Shown here piece by piece: positions 37,381 through 49,367 of a stretch of DNA of 64,000 bases. Origin of the DNA: Pinus tabuliformis. Lineage: Eukaryota; Streptophyta; Pinopsida; Pinales; Pinaceae. The notes under the pieces were generated by a model. That model ran no database searches, was not told the origin of the DNA, and was given only the letters and a program-made list of their open reading frames with translations. The position numbers were made by a program, and so were the translations under genes. Location of the stretch: NCBI GenBank assembly GCA_031772625.1, contig CM062818.1, positions 1,277,312,277-1,277,376,276 of the forward strand. Direction: 5' to 3'. Position 1 is the stretch's first letter; the number at the start of each line of letters is the position of its first letter.

Positions 37381-39560
37381 CAGGATGATGCAACAACTAC
37401 TCCCAGCTTTTGTCTGAGATATTCAAATGTTTCTCTAGGAAGTGGTTTAATTAATATATCAACAACCTATTCTTTGGAGGGAACATACTCCAATTTTACC
37501 TTTTGTTCAAGCACTTGTTCTCGTAAAAAATGGTACTTGATGGGTATGTGCTTGGTCTTGGAGTGCATGACTGAATTTTTTGAAATACTGATGGCACTTG
37601 TATTATCACATAGAATGGAGATGGGCGGAGTAAATGTGATCTGAATGTCTTGCAAAGTTTGCATCATCCAAAGTAGTTGTGTGCAACAAGATGCAACAAC
37701 TACATACTTTTATTCAGCTGTAGATAAAGCAATCAAACTTTGTTTCTTGCTGAACCAGACACTAACCGAGAACCCATATAGAATGCACCTTCACTAGTGC
37801 TCTTTCAATCATCAACTCTTCCTGGCTAATCTACATCTGTATATGCATGAATAGTAAGGTCTGTATCTTTAGGATACCATAGTCCAAGCCTTGAGTTCGT
37901 TGAAGATATTTGAAAATTATTTTGACTGTCTGGAGATGTGATTCCTTTGGATTTGCTTGGAACCTTCCAACAATTCCTACTGCATGCATGATGTCAGGTC
38001 TGGTACATGTTAGATAAAGCAGACTTCCAATCATAGATCTGTAAGTTGGTTGGTTTACTACTAGTGATTCATTATTAGAGCTCAGACTGCATCCTGTTAC
38101 CATTGGAGTACATAATGGCTTAGAATCTTCCTTTTCGTACTTCTTCAATATCTGCTTGAGATATTTGGTTTGTGAAAGAAATATACCATCTTTTGTTTGC
38201 TTAACTTGTAGACCAAGAAAATAAGTAAGTTCACCAAGTAAGGACATTTCAAATTCTTGCTGCATTACTGAACTAAAATTTTGACTCATGGATTCTACAT
38301 TGCTACCAAAAATTATATCATCGACATAAACAAAAATAATTAACAATTTATCATTTTCAATCTTTGTGTATAAATTGCAATATACAGAACCTTTTGTAAA
38401 GCCTTGCTGTTGTAGATATTTGTCAAGGTGGTAATACCAAGCCCTTGGAGACTATTTCAGTCCATAGAGAGCCTTTTTGAGCTTGCATATGAATTTTGCA
38501 TCATTTCCAAGAATGAATCCTTCTGGTTGTTCAATATAAACTTCTTCTTCTAAATCTCCAATACGGAAGGCTGGTTTTACATCCATTTAATATACTTTGA
38601 ATTTCCAAAAACTAGAAAGAGCAAGAAACATCCTTATGGCTTCAAGTCTCGCAACAGGTGAAAAATTTTCTTCAAAATTTATACCTTCTTATTGAGCATA
38701 CCCTTTACAAACAAGTCTGGCCTTGTTTCTAATAACTTCTCCATTTTCATTGAGCTTGTTCTTAAATATCCATTTTGTTCCTATAATATTTTTATCATGA
38801 GGTCTAGGAACTAATTCCCAAGTATCATTCTTTTCAATTTTCTCAAGTTATTCATCCATGGCCTTGACCCAACATTCATCTTTGCAGGCTTCATTTACAT
38901 TTTTAGGTTCGGTGGAGGATAGTAATGTTAGATAGCTTGAGGTCCCTATAAGAGTTCTTCTTGTCTGTACACCAAGCCTCTTTTCTCCTACAATTTGAGA
39001 TTCTAGATGATTCTTCTGAACATACGTGGATGGAGTCTTTTCCCTGTCTATTGTATCTTCTTCTGGTGCTTCATTGGTTTCTTCTTCAATATCATTTTGA
39101 TTTGATGTGGGAAAGAAATCCCCATATTCCTCATTGTCATATTCATTTGTTCTAGATTTCTACATGCTTCATCAACCACACCATCAATGCTTTCAACAAT
39201 TTTCCGAAGTCTTTTGTTATAACATTTGTATCCTTTACTTCTAGAAGAATAAGCAAGAAGAATACCTTTGTCTACTCTAGGTTCAAACTTAGCAAGCTTC
39301 TCATCAGTCCTTTTGATAAAACAAATGCTTCCAAAAACTCGAGTGTTTTATAGTAGGAGGCTTACCATACCAAAGTTCATGTGGAGTTTGATTGCTATTT
39401 ACTTGAACATTCGCTTTGTTGAGAATAGTCACGGCAGCAAATGCAGCTTCACCCCAGAAGGTTGCAGGAGTTCCAGATTCATCTAGCATAGCCTGAGCCA
39501 TTTGTTGAATTGTTCTATTCATCCTTTCTACCACACCATTTTGCTAAGGAGTTCTTGTGG
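37381..39560 (-). pseudogene. Copia-2 pol: integrase end, reverse transcriptase, RNase H
   Basis: Recognisable parts are integrase ([20 protein letters not shown] near 39500), reverse transcriptase ([20 protein letters not shown] near 38300, then [20 protein letters not shown]) and RNase H ([19 protein letters not shown] near 37590). The order is as in Copia-1. Heavily broken. Confidence 0.92.
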
Positions 39561-40540
39561 TGGAGAATTGCCTTTTTATTCCATGTTGTTCATAAAAGTC
39601 AAAGAATTCATCTGATATGAATTCTCCCTCTCGATCAAATCTGAGACATTTGATTTTTTGATCTGATTCATTTTCAACTAAAGATTTGAAGGCTTTAAAC
39701 TTTTCAAAAACTTCATATTTATGCTTTAGAAGACCTATCCAACACATCTTGGAAAAATCATCAATAAACAAAATAAAGTGTTCTTCTCCACAAGGTGACT
39801 TTTTCCTTGTTGGTCCACATAAATCAGTATGGATGAGTTCAAGAGGCTTACTTGCTGACCCTTCATTTTCAATGAAGTGAACTCTAGTTTGCTTATCGAT
39901 TTGACATGGTTTGCATATGGTATTTTCTGGGATGCTGATATCTGGAAGATCACGAACTGCCTTGAGCCTGCATGATTTTCTTCTTTGACAAAAGCTTAGA
40001 TGTCCCAACCTTCTATGCCATAGCCAGTTTTCATCTGTTTTGCTTAGATAGCATTGTTGTTTTCCTCCTTTGAGTATGTATAAGTTGTTTGGATTTCTTG
40101 TACCATTGATCATGGTCTTGCCTGTATCAAGTTCACGAACGACAGATCTGTTTGATTGAAACACCACATCATTTCCTTGATCACACATTTGACTGACACT
40201 CAACAAGTTATGCTTTAAAACATGTACATACATGACATTTCCAGCTTTAACCTTTTCTTTCAAGAAAGAAGAACCTTTACCTTTAATGACAACTGCAGTG
40301 TCATTTCCAAATGAGACATTCTTTTCTTTTTCTAAAGCATTATATGAATGAAGTTTCTCTTTATCACATGTCATGTGTTTGGAGCATCCACTATCGATGT
40401 ACCACTGATTTTCTTGTTCTTCTATATACAAAGGTATACCACATCTTTCTGATTGAGATTCCTTCCTTCTACATATCTTGGGATTTAATGGAATTTCTCC
40501 TTTTGAAGTGTTGGCCGAAATTTGCTCCTGCATTCAAATT
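39544..40540 (-). pseudogene. Copia-2 protease and integrase N-terminal part
   Basis: A long open stretch (329 codons) with the protease neighbourhood NQWYIDSGCSKHMTCDKEKL, the zinc-binding pre-integrase domain WLWHRRLGHLSFCQRRK, and the integrase core LELIHTDLCGPTRKKSPCGE, LFIDDFSKMCWIGLL and EFISDEFFDFYEQHGIKRQF. It is a fragment of a broken element. Confidence 0.93.
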
Positions 40541-40559
40541 ATTCATAACCAAAGTTGTT

Positions 40560-42230
40560 ACAAATCGAGCATTCTGTTTCATTTTCAAGAGGATAAAATT
40601 TATTATAGGAACTTTTCTTGATTCCTATTGCACTTCTTTGATTTTTTTCTTCTCTAGTCATGATGGTTTCATAAGCAACACATTGAGCAGCCTTGTGTCC
40701 AAAGTTATGACATGAAAAACATTTCCCATTAAAGAAGTTTCTGTGATCATAGAATCTTTTGTCATTGTTTACCTATTGGCTATGGCTTCTACTGATATTC
40801 CTCCTTGGAGTAAATTGAGTATGATTTACCTGATGAGTAGTTTTGGACCTTTGCTGATGATTGACATACTGTTCACTGGTCTTTGTTGCATCAAGATAGC
40901 TTCTGGTGGAGGTTGACGGCTTTTGTGATTGACATGATTCTTTAGTATATCCAAGACCTGTCTTTATCAGAGAATGCTAAACTTTGATAATTTCATTTAA
41001 AGTTTTTGATCCTTTAGCAAATTTAATATTTAGAGATTTTTTCTTCTCAAGATATTTTCTTAGACCAACAATTTCACATTCTAGATTTTCATTGTGTTTT
41101 TCTCTTTCAGCAAGCTGGTGTGTCAAAGTATCTATGATCATATTATTTTCTTCTAAACATATTTTGAGTTTAGTGATCTCTTCAAGAAAATCTTCCTCTT
41201 CTAATGCATCCAAGAAATCATCATTGTCATAGGCCATGAGAAGTCTATAGTCTTGTTCAGTTTCATCTTCATCACTTTTAGTTAAACCATCACTATCTTC
41301 ATGCCTATAGTAACTCCTTCTATTTACAACTTGTTTTCTATTTCCTTTTGCATATTCCTTCCTTTTTCATATTTATATTTATGAGGACATTTGGCAGCAT
41401 AATGACCAACTCTACCACAATCAAAGCATTTGAAAGGTAGCTTACCTCTGAATCTGCTGGAACCTCGTTGAAGATTCTTGACAAAATTTACCTCATCTTC
41501 TTCTTCTGAAATTTGTCCTGATTCATGGTGCTCTTCCTTTTCTTTTCCCTTTGCTGATGATTTAAATGCGACTTCTCTTATATCTGATGAACCTCCTTTT
41601 CTCATTTCAAAGGCAGTTAGGATTCCATGAAGTTGAGTCACAGTGATAATCTGAAGATCCTGTTTTCTTCTATGGAAGACACTTTTGACTCAAATTTAGA
41701 AGACAATGATCTCAAAATTTTCTCAACTAAAGTAACTTCATTTATCAATTTTCTCAACTAAAGTAACTTCCTTTATATCTTCACCCATATTCTTCATACA
41801 ATTAACAATCTCATCTATGTGTAAAAAGTAACTAGCAATACTCTCATCACTATGCATATTAAGGGTTTCATACTAAATTTTGGGAGTTTCAAACTTAGCA
41901 AGTTTTACCTGAGAGTCTCCTTCGTAGCTCCGAATGATTTTGTCTCATATATCTTTGGTTGTCTTGAGCTACATGACTTTGAAAAATTCTGATTCTGATA
42001 GACTTCCCAATAATGTGTTGACAACTTTGGCATTAGTTTCATATAACTTCTTACCTGCAGAGTCTGTAGGAATTGTTGATGGGAATTGATATCCTCCTTC
42101 CACAATTTCTGAAATATCTGCTCCAAGCAATTGTAGATAGACTTTGGTTCTTATTTTCCAATATACTAAGTTGCTCCCATTGAACATTGGTGTTTTGATG
42201 GATCTCATGCCTTTTTTATTATTCATCTTG
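40560..42230 (-). pseudogene. Copia-2 gag
   Basis: N-terminal region near 42226 (MRSIKTPMFNGSNLVYWKIR), zinc knuckle FKCFDCGRVGHYAAKCPHK near 41400, and a Glu-rich coiled-coil-like region at 40977-41237. Broken. Equivalent to the Copia-1 gag. Confidence 0.9.
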
Positions 42231-42272
42231 AAAGATCTACCTTCAAGTGATCAAGCTTCTTCCAAAGGACCA

Positions 42273-42284
42273 ACTCTGATACCA
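42273..42284 (-). other. Copia-2 primer binding site
   Basis: Initiator tRNA-Met type site, two bases from the 5' LTR, in the same position as in Copia-1. Confidence 0.85.
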
Positions 42285-42286
42285 AT

Positions 42287-44287
42287 TGTTGGAAATAATA
42301 CTGAGAAGGGGGGTGAACCACTATTATCAGATCAATAATTCTATTTCCAAAAGTGATTTATATATGCTACTTCTGTGAAGTGAACTAACGTGTACATGCA
42401 ACTGTGATTAGAGAAACTAGCATATACCCAGAGAACTTGTGGTTTAGACAATTTATCATGTGTTGATCTTTAACCAGTGTATCAGTAACTTATTAAAAAA
42501 TGCAGTAAAACAAAATAAAGCATCACACATAAGCAACACACATGAACACCAAGATTTAAGGTGGAAACCCAATGTGTGTGAAAACCACCTGCTATTGTCG
42601 TCTCTGTCTTCTTTTAATAATAAGAAAATCTGCAATCTTGTACTGGTGCAAACTCATACCAGTACATAGGCACCCACCTGTAGAAGGCTACAACCTTCTC
42701 TCTTTTTCCAACTTCCACTGGAAGGGAGCTGCAACCCCCTAGCTCTTCTACTAGCTAATGTGTTTACTAGTATGTAGGTGCCGACCTATAGAAGGCTATG
42801 ACCTTCTTTCTTCTTCCACGGACCACGTTTCATAAATTTTCAGATTGGATGCTCCTAGTACATAACAATACACATGAAGGCCTCATTTCATCAAATTTTC
42901 ATACTGGACCCATCAGAAACTTTGAAACTCAAACTGCATCAACCAACAATCAGTTAATCTGAACAATCAGATCACTGTCACCAGAACACTGTGTTGAACC
43001 TAGGAATTAGCTACAACCTCAAAAATCATGCATTAGAATGTACATGCTACTTTAATGAACCCAACCTGCATGTATACGCTAGTTCCTATAATCAAACCTA
43101 CATATACCTTCAAAACTACTAAAAAACATTGAGCCTCTGAATCAAGCCTGTACCAACCAGCAATATACTGACCATCTACTGTCTATTTATAGATATTTAC
43201 ATAGGCAACAACAAAGATCACCCTTCTCACTTATACAATCAGTCAATCAGATATCAAACTCCTTATTCATTCAGTTTTACATTCAGATCTAAGAAGACTT
43301 CATTGACAGACAATAGTAAAACAGTAACATTGATTTGATAGATCAGTCATCCTTGAACATCAAGCTTTTCTTTTGCATATGCTATTTGGAAGAGCTGAAC
43401 CAACGTGTATACACACCTTCACCAAAGCGAACCAGTGTACAGTTCTGTAAATACTTACTTCACAACTTCGCTGCACTTTCGGACTTCAGACAAACCCAGA
43501 TCACGATATTTAAAAAATAAAACAGGTGTAAAAAATCAGATCTAGCCCAACAAATATCAAATCATTCAATAATAAGTCATTTCAGGTCTCATGATCCTGA
43601 TCCAATATTGAATTCAAGGTGCACAAAGTATTTAAGGTCAAATCACAAATATATCCCCTGCAACATAAAATATACTTCAGATAAAAGTATTCCTTAGAAA
43701 CCCATACACTTGCACACTTGCTTTTTATCTAACACTTCATCAGTTATTCATTCCTTGTCTATATAGCCCTTTGATCTTCTCCTCCTTATATATTTAGATC
43801 CTTTATCAATACCTCAGACCAAAACCACTTAGGACCAATACCTTGGACCAAATATCTATGTCAATACCTCGGACCAAATACCTTGGACCAAATACCTTGG
43901 ACCAAATACCTTGGACCAAATACCTCGAACCAAATACCTTGGACCAAATACCTCGGACCAAAACCTTGGTTTTCCAACATGTATGCGCTTTTTCTCCTGT
44001 GGGAGTACGTGTATACGTATACGCTCTTCTTGTTTTGTGGACCAGCGTGTATACGTTGTCTTGACTAAGTGGACCTGCGTATACTTCTTAAACTACTTTT
44101 CATCAGCATTTTCCTTTACCTTCTTTATTCTGATCAGTAGACCTTAGTTCCATCCTCCTGTTCTTGTGTACCACTACCATGTTACCTCTGAATATACCTG
44201 TTGTATTGTGAGTTTCCTTTTACCAAAACTGAATTGACCTATGAGTGAGTTACCATCAAGAACAACACTTGTATCATAATGCCAACA
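42287..44287 (-). repeat. Copia-2 5' LTR
   Basis: 2,001 bp. Its 14-bp series TACCTTGGACCAAA near 43860-43970 has about four more units than the 3' LTR. Contains a 20-base alternating purine-pyrimidine stretch at 44005-44024. Confidence 0.95.
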
Positions 44288-46919
44288 TCATCATGATGAT
44301 ATTGGTTGTTATGATGCTAATGTGTTGGCCGAGATAGAGCAGGTGATGCAGATCATCATAATCAGGTTGCAACACTAGAATTTGGGAGAAGAGAAGATCA
44401 TTATATAGGTATTGCATGTTGGAATGCAAGTATGTAAGATAAGGAATGTTATATGCATTAGTTTATATACATTAGGTTTATGTACATGTCTTTTGATGTT
44501 ATGGTTACATACATGATAGATGATAATTGATTATCATAGCAATGTGCATATGTTTCAGATAGTCATGAATGATAGTAACCTATGATGGTATGCATTGCTT
44601 TTTTTGTCTTAGGTTAGTTAACTTGATGATCAGGTTATATGTTGTTCATGCACATGATGTATAACTTATTGTTGTTATATGCTATTAACTTGATGGTTTG
44701 GGTTATTGCATTGAGATGTTGATGTTGTAATTTGGATTGGTCATATGCGAGATGGTTATGTCCATTGCATTGAAGGTATTGATGTTATATGTATCACACT
44801 AAGTTGGATTGGCCTATGCAGATGGTTATGGTTGTGATATTAAATTATGAGACGACATATTTGTGATATGGTGTCATACTAATCTAGATTGATCTTACAT
44901 ATGTGATTTTCATGCATGAACGAAAAATGCTTATAAGCTTATGACTTAACCATGTTAGTTAGTTACTATTATGGATATCATGATTTATGTTTGAATTGAT
45001 ATGTTGTGAAGTGTATTGTGCTAACCTAGCTTTATTGTGTAGACGAGATAGCCTCCATTGATATACACTAAGGTATGAGTTTTCTTATGTCGTATATTTG
45101 GTGCTTGGTTGTTTGATTATGAAGTCTATTTGGTGTTTGAGTGTTTGGTGTCTATTATGTCATCTAGTTGATTTATTGAACATGGTATGTTTGCAATTTG
45201 GTTGGATGTTTGTTAAATTTCATAATATGAGTATGTGTTTATAAGGTTTCTTGCTGAAATGATCTTGTTTTAAGAGTATTTTACTAACACGTGTGTTGAG
45301 ACAATTGATATATACTTGAGTATATTAGGTGACAATTGTAGCATAGTGTCTAAGGACTATGAATTGACTATGATTTATGACATGATTGTTAATCTTGGTA
45401 AAGGTTGATCTCAAATTGGTAAATATGATTGTATTAATAATTGGAACATGTGGTTGACATGTGTGAGAAGTTACAGGGTAACATTTTAGGTATTAGCATG
45501 ACAAGGTAACAATTGATATTTTTATATAACTAACAGTTGGGTGATGTGATAGTACATAGTAAGCCTCGATTGTAGCAAGGTAAAACGAGTAAAAGAAAGG
45601 AATTTGACAATAATTCCTTTGGCTATGTTTGGAAACCATAATTCCAAACGAATGAGTGCCTTGGATACAGGGAGTCTTCTTAACCTTAATCTCATCTGAC
45701 ATTATGTGGATATGTTCTATATTCATGAACATGTACTTGACATGTATATTAGCTGGTCTTTAGTTACAGGTGGATCTGTCAAAGGATTGGAGTCCCTTGA
45801 GAGATGGTGTGGATGTGTTTAGTTGCAAGCAACGTGCTTGGCACAAAAAAATGTGGTAATTGGTGTATTCTTATGTTTATTTATGCACTAGCATTTATGT
45901 GTTTAGGGCAGTATGATGCAGGGAGTTGCATGGAAAGAGAGGTTGCATTGAAACCTTGAATAAGGCTTTGCTTGAGTTTCCTTGGGAACCATGGGGATTG
46001 AGTCATGGTGTCTATTTTTAGTCTTGTTCTTTTGGCTTTTACAATTGTTGTGCTTGATTTTGATTTTGCATATGTCTGGTGCATAGTTATGCCACTTTGT
46101 TGCGGTGTCGTATTGCTCTTGGTTTTCATGGTCTTCTTGTTTGTTTATTGGAAATTTCTTTTATGCTTTAAGTCTTAGGAATTTTTTGGGAAAGAGGAAA
46201 GTTGATGGAGCTTGGGAGAGTTGTGTGGTACCCAAAAGGTATTGTAAGATTCATATGAAACTCTATGCATGATTAAGCACAACGAACGGTAATACTATGA
46301 CAAAAGTTGGACTAGTTGGGTCCATTGGTGTAAGTGGACATTGGTAGGATAGTCAGGAGAAAGGTAAGAAGAAAAGGTAAAGTAAATGGACCTGAGACAT
46401 CGAATGGCTTGACTAAGTTACGAACAATGGTTCTCAATGTTATGCATGAATAAAGGAAGTTCTCTTAACTTTGACCTTCATATCTAGTATTTATGCTATG
46501 ATCATAATTGCTTTATGCTAATGATTATACACATATATGAATGTATGTACGTTTTTTTCTAACAGGGTCATCATGGATCATGATTGTTTTATTTTAATGT
46601 TCATGTATATGTATGTATGTGTCTATGTATCTATGTCACTTTCCAACAGGGTTATCACGAATCGTTGTTGTGTATGAATAATTGCTTACATAGGCAAATG
46701 ACATGAAGAAGTTCTTGGTCTTACGAGGAATCAATTGGGAAGAGTAGTCATGACAAATATATGAGGTCAATATCATGTGGTTATGAGTTGATATTATGTG
46801 AATATATTATGTCTATGTTATGGACAGGCTGTACCGAGGCATACATCCACGAAATGAAAGCAGTGTGGTCTGCGACATGCTAGGATAAGCATGAATAAGA
46901 CACTAGAAGAAAGGTTTCT

Positions 46920-47960
46920 TGGTAAGGAGAGTGTGGATTCGTATGTGTGGTATTATTCTTGTGCATATATGTTGTACACGTTGCATCTGTTATGATTGTG
47001 TGCATGCAGTATTGTGCATATGTAGTGTATGTACAGGTCGTTTATGCAATACTATGTATAGGGTGTTAGTGCATATATTGTTGTATGAATGTTGCATATT
47101 CAGTGTTGGGTATAGATGGTGATATGTACATGTTGGATGTATAGTGATGTGTACATATTGTATTATGTGCATGATGGATATGTGGTGTTGTATGCCTATG
47201 GTGCTATGCGTGTGTTGGATATGTGGTGTTGTGTACAGATGATGCTATGTACAAGTTGGATATGCAGTGCTATATACATGTGGTGTTGCGTGCATGTTGT
47301 ACATGTATAGCTATGTACATATGGTGTGGTGTGCATGATTGTATAAGTGGTGCTGTGTGCATGTGGTGCTATGTACATGTTGTACAAGTGGCGTTGTGTG
47401 CAGGTGGTGCTGTGTACATGTCGTGCATGTAGCGTTGTGTACATGTTGTATCACGTACATGTCATTCATGTGGTCTATGTACATGTGGTATTGTGTACAT
47501 GTTGTACAAGTGTTGTAGTGTACATGTGGCGTTGTGTACACATTGTTCAGGTGGCGCCATGTACATGTATTTCTGTGCACATGTTGTGCAGGTGGTGTGG
47601 TGTACATGTGGTACTGTGTACATGTTGTACATATGGTATTGGTGCAGGTGTGGTATTGTGTACGTGTCATACATGTTGTGTTTAGGGCATGTGGTACTGT
47701 GTATGTGCATCATGTATTTGTGATATCACGACATTTGTACTTATTGTGTTGTACTATGTGTAGTACATGTATTGAGATGCATTATATATCGGGTGTATGT
47801 ATATGCATTTTGTGGTGTCACACATTATGTGAGGATGTATGTCTTGTGATGTACATTGTGTACATATACATGTTATGTTGTGGCGTACACCGGATGTAGG
47901 AGTATGTATTGTGTCATGTTGTACACTGGGTGTAGATGTATGTGTGGTATGTCAGGTGTG
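46920..47960. repeat. GT-rich minisatellite with GTACATGT motif
   Basis: An irregular tandem repeat built from phrases such as TGTGTACATGTTGTACA and GTGGTGTTGTGTACATG. GTACATGT recurs at least ten times at irregular short spacings. Much of it is alternating purine-pyrimidine. The repeat explains the overlapping open frames on both strands (Thr/Cys/His/Tyr-rich on the minus strand), which are not genes. Confidence 0.8.
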
Positions 47961-49350
47961 AGCACAAGTATTGCATGGTGTTGTATGTGTGTGATGCACA
48001 CTATATGTATGTGGACATGGTTGAGGAGAAGGCATTGGGTGTTTGTCAGATGTGGCAATCGATCCAGTGTGTGTTAGAAAGCACAAAGGCAGAAGTAAGG
48101 ATTGATGAAGGACAAGTATCAGTATTGTATTTCAGTTTTACTATGCATATGATTTATGATTTTGGTCTATGATGATTACACGTGATCTATGACTCTGGTT
48201 TATGATGGTTACATGTGATTTATGATTTTGATCCATGATGGTTGTGCTTGAGCTAACTTGTTGTGATATGTTTGTACATGATGATTTGATCAAATACGCT
48301 AATTTGACTTGTTATGACAGGAAACAAATAAAAAGGAAAGCGTACCTTATTGAAGAACTAACAATGAGGTATGATGTGAATATATTTCAATTTATGTTAA
48401 TCTAATGGAAGTTATCTGCTTGGAACAAAAATGCATGAACATGCCCAGTCGAGTGGCCAAAATTGACTACAAGAATTAGCAGCAACAATGAGAGAAATTG
48501 GATCACGCAGTAGTATGTTGGTAAAGCACTTCAGGAGCAGGGCCATTGTGGGACGTCGATACCCAATAGTGTCCATTGATTTCCATGAGCATGCTATGAA
48601 TTGTATGATGGTTTTGAGGCAGGTATATGCCTTGGTTTCTATATCTTCTGATGTGAGGAAGCCTTGCCAAGGGATGGACTGCCCGAGATGGGAGTGCCAA
48701 CAAAACTTGCAAGGTGAGTGACTGCACGTAAGGGGTGACAAGATTCCCGAGGGACTGTGTAGCAGAGAAGGGAAGGTCATAGATGGATTTGTTTTGGTCA
48801 TGATCATTTCCGTATGGAATCAGATGCACATTGAGAGTGTGCCTTGGAACAATGAGCCGGTAATAGGTCACTAAGAGGAAATTGGCATGGGATTATAGAG
48901 CTAGACATTGGATGTAGATCTAACTTTGCAGTAGATTCTCAACATCCTCGGAAGGAGGTGAATCCTGGTATTACTTTGAGGTTGGAGGTGTGAACTTCTG
49001 GATCCCTTGTTGTGGATGCAGGCATCGTATCCTTTTATTTGTTGGTTGAGCATATGCATATATATGTGTATGTGTACATTATTGTAAATAATCGAGCTGG
49101 GTTTATAAAGCTCCATAGACAATATAGTTATTTGTTGTTTGGAGAAAATGTGTATGTGTATATGTGGTTATTGTAAATACTGTAATGAGATGTGTTATAA
49201 AGATCTAATAAATGATATGTTTGTCATTTTTTAGCATATGGTCATTGTAAATACTACATTGAACTATGTTATAAAGCTCCACAGGTAGTATGTTTTATTT
49301 TCAGTATCCTTGTTAGTTATAGGTTTCATTGAACATCGAGGATGGTGTCT

Positions 49351-49364
49351 CCCAATGGGGAGAG
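49351..49364 (+). other. G2 polypurine tract
   Basis: CCCAATGGGGAGAG lies just before the 3' LTR, matching the tract in G1. Confidence 0.7.
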
Positions 49365-49367
49365 TTT

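Larger units (their letters stand above)
34572..44287 (-). mobile_element. Copia-2: Ty1/copia element inside G2
   Basis: 9,716 bp, flanked by a perfect target duplication TCATC (34567-34571 and 44288-44292). LTRs 34572-36567 and 42287-44287 share ends, primer site, polypurine tract and gag-pol layout with Copia-1, but are about 430 bp longer. Minus orientation. The coding region is broken many times (ten or more), more worn than Copia-1. LTRs differ by roughly 6-8% by eye plus differences in tandem-repeat number. Confidence 0.97.
44293..49367 (+). other. G2 interior, right of Copia-2
   Basis: About 5 kb with no recognisable gag or pol domain on either strand. Sequence is rich in ATG/CAT and TTATG phrases (44300-46800), then a GT-rich minisatellite (46920-47960), then ordinary sequence to the polypurine tract. 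Short open frames at 48412-48871 on both strands have no recognised domain. Confidence 0.6.

Noticed and set aside
47196-47713. Overlapping Thr/Cys/His/Tyr-rich open frames on both strands
   Set aside because: They are by-products of the GT-rich minisatellite, which lacks stops in several frames. No domain, no start context.
48412-48871. Protein-coding gene on the minus strand (122-131 aa frames)
   Set aside because: Two overlapping frames of similar length in different phases, no domain, and the location is inside the G2 interior.
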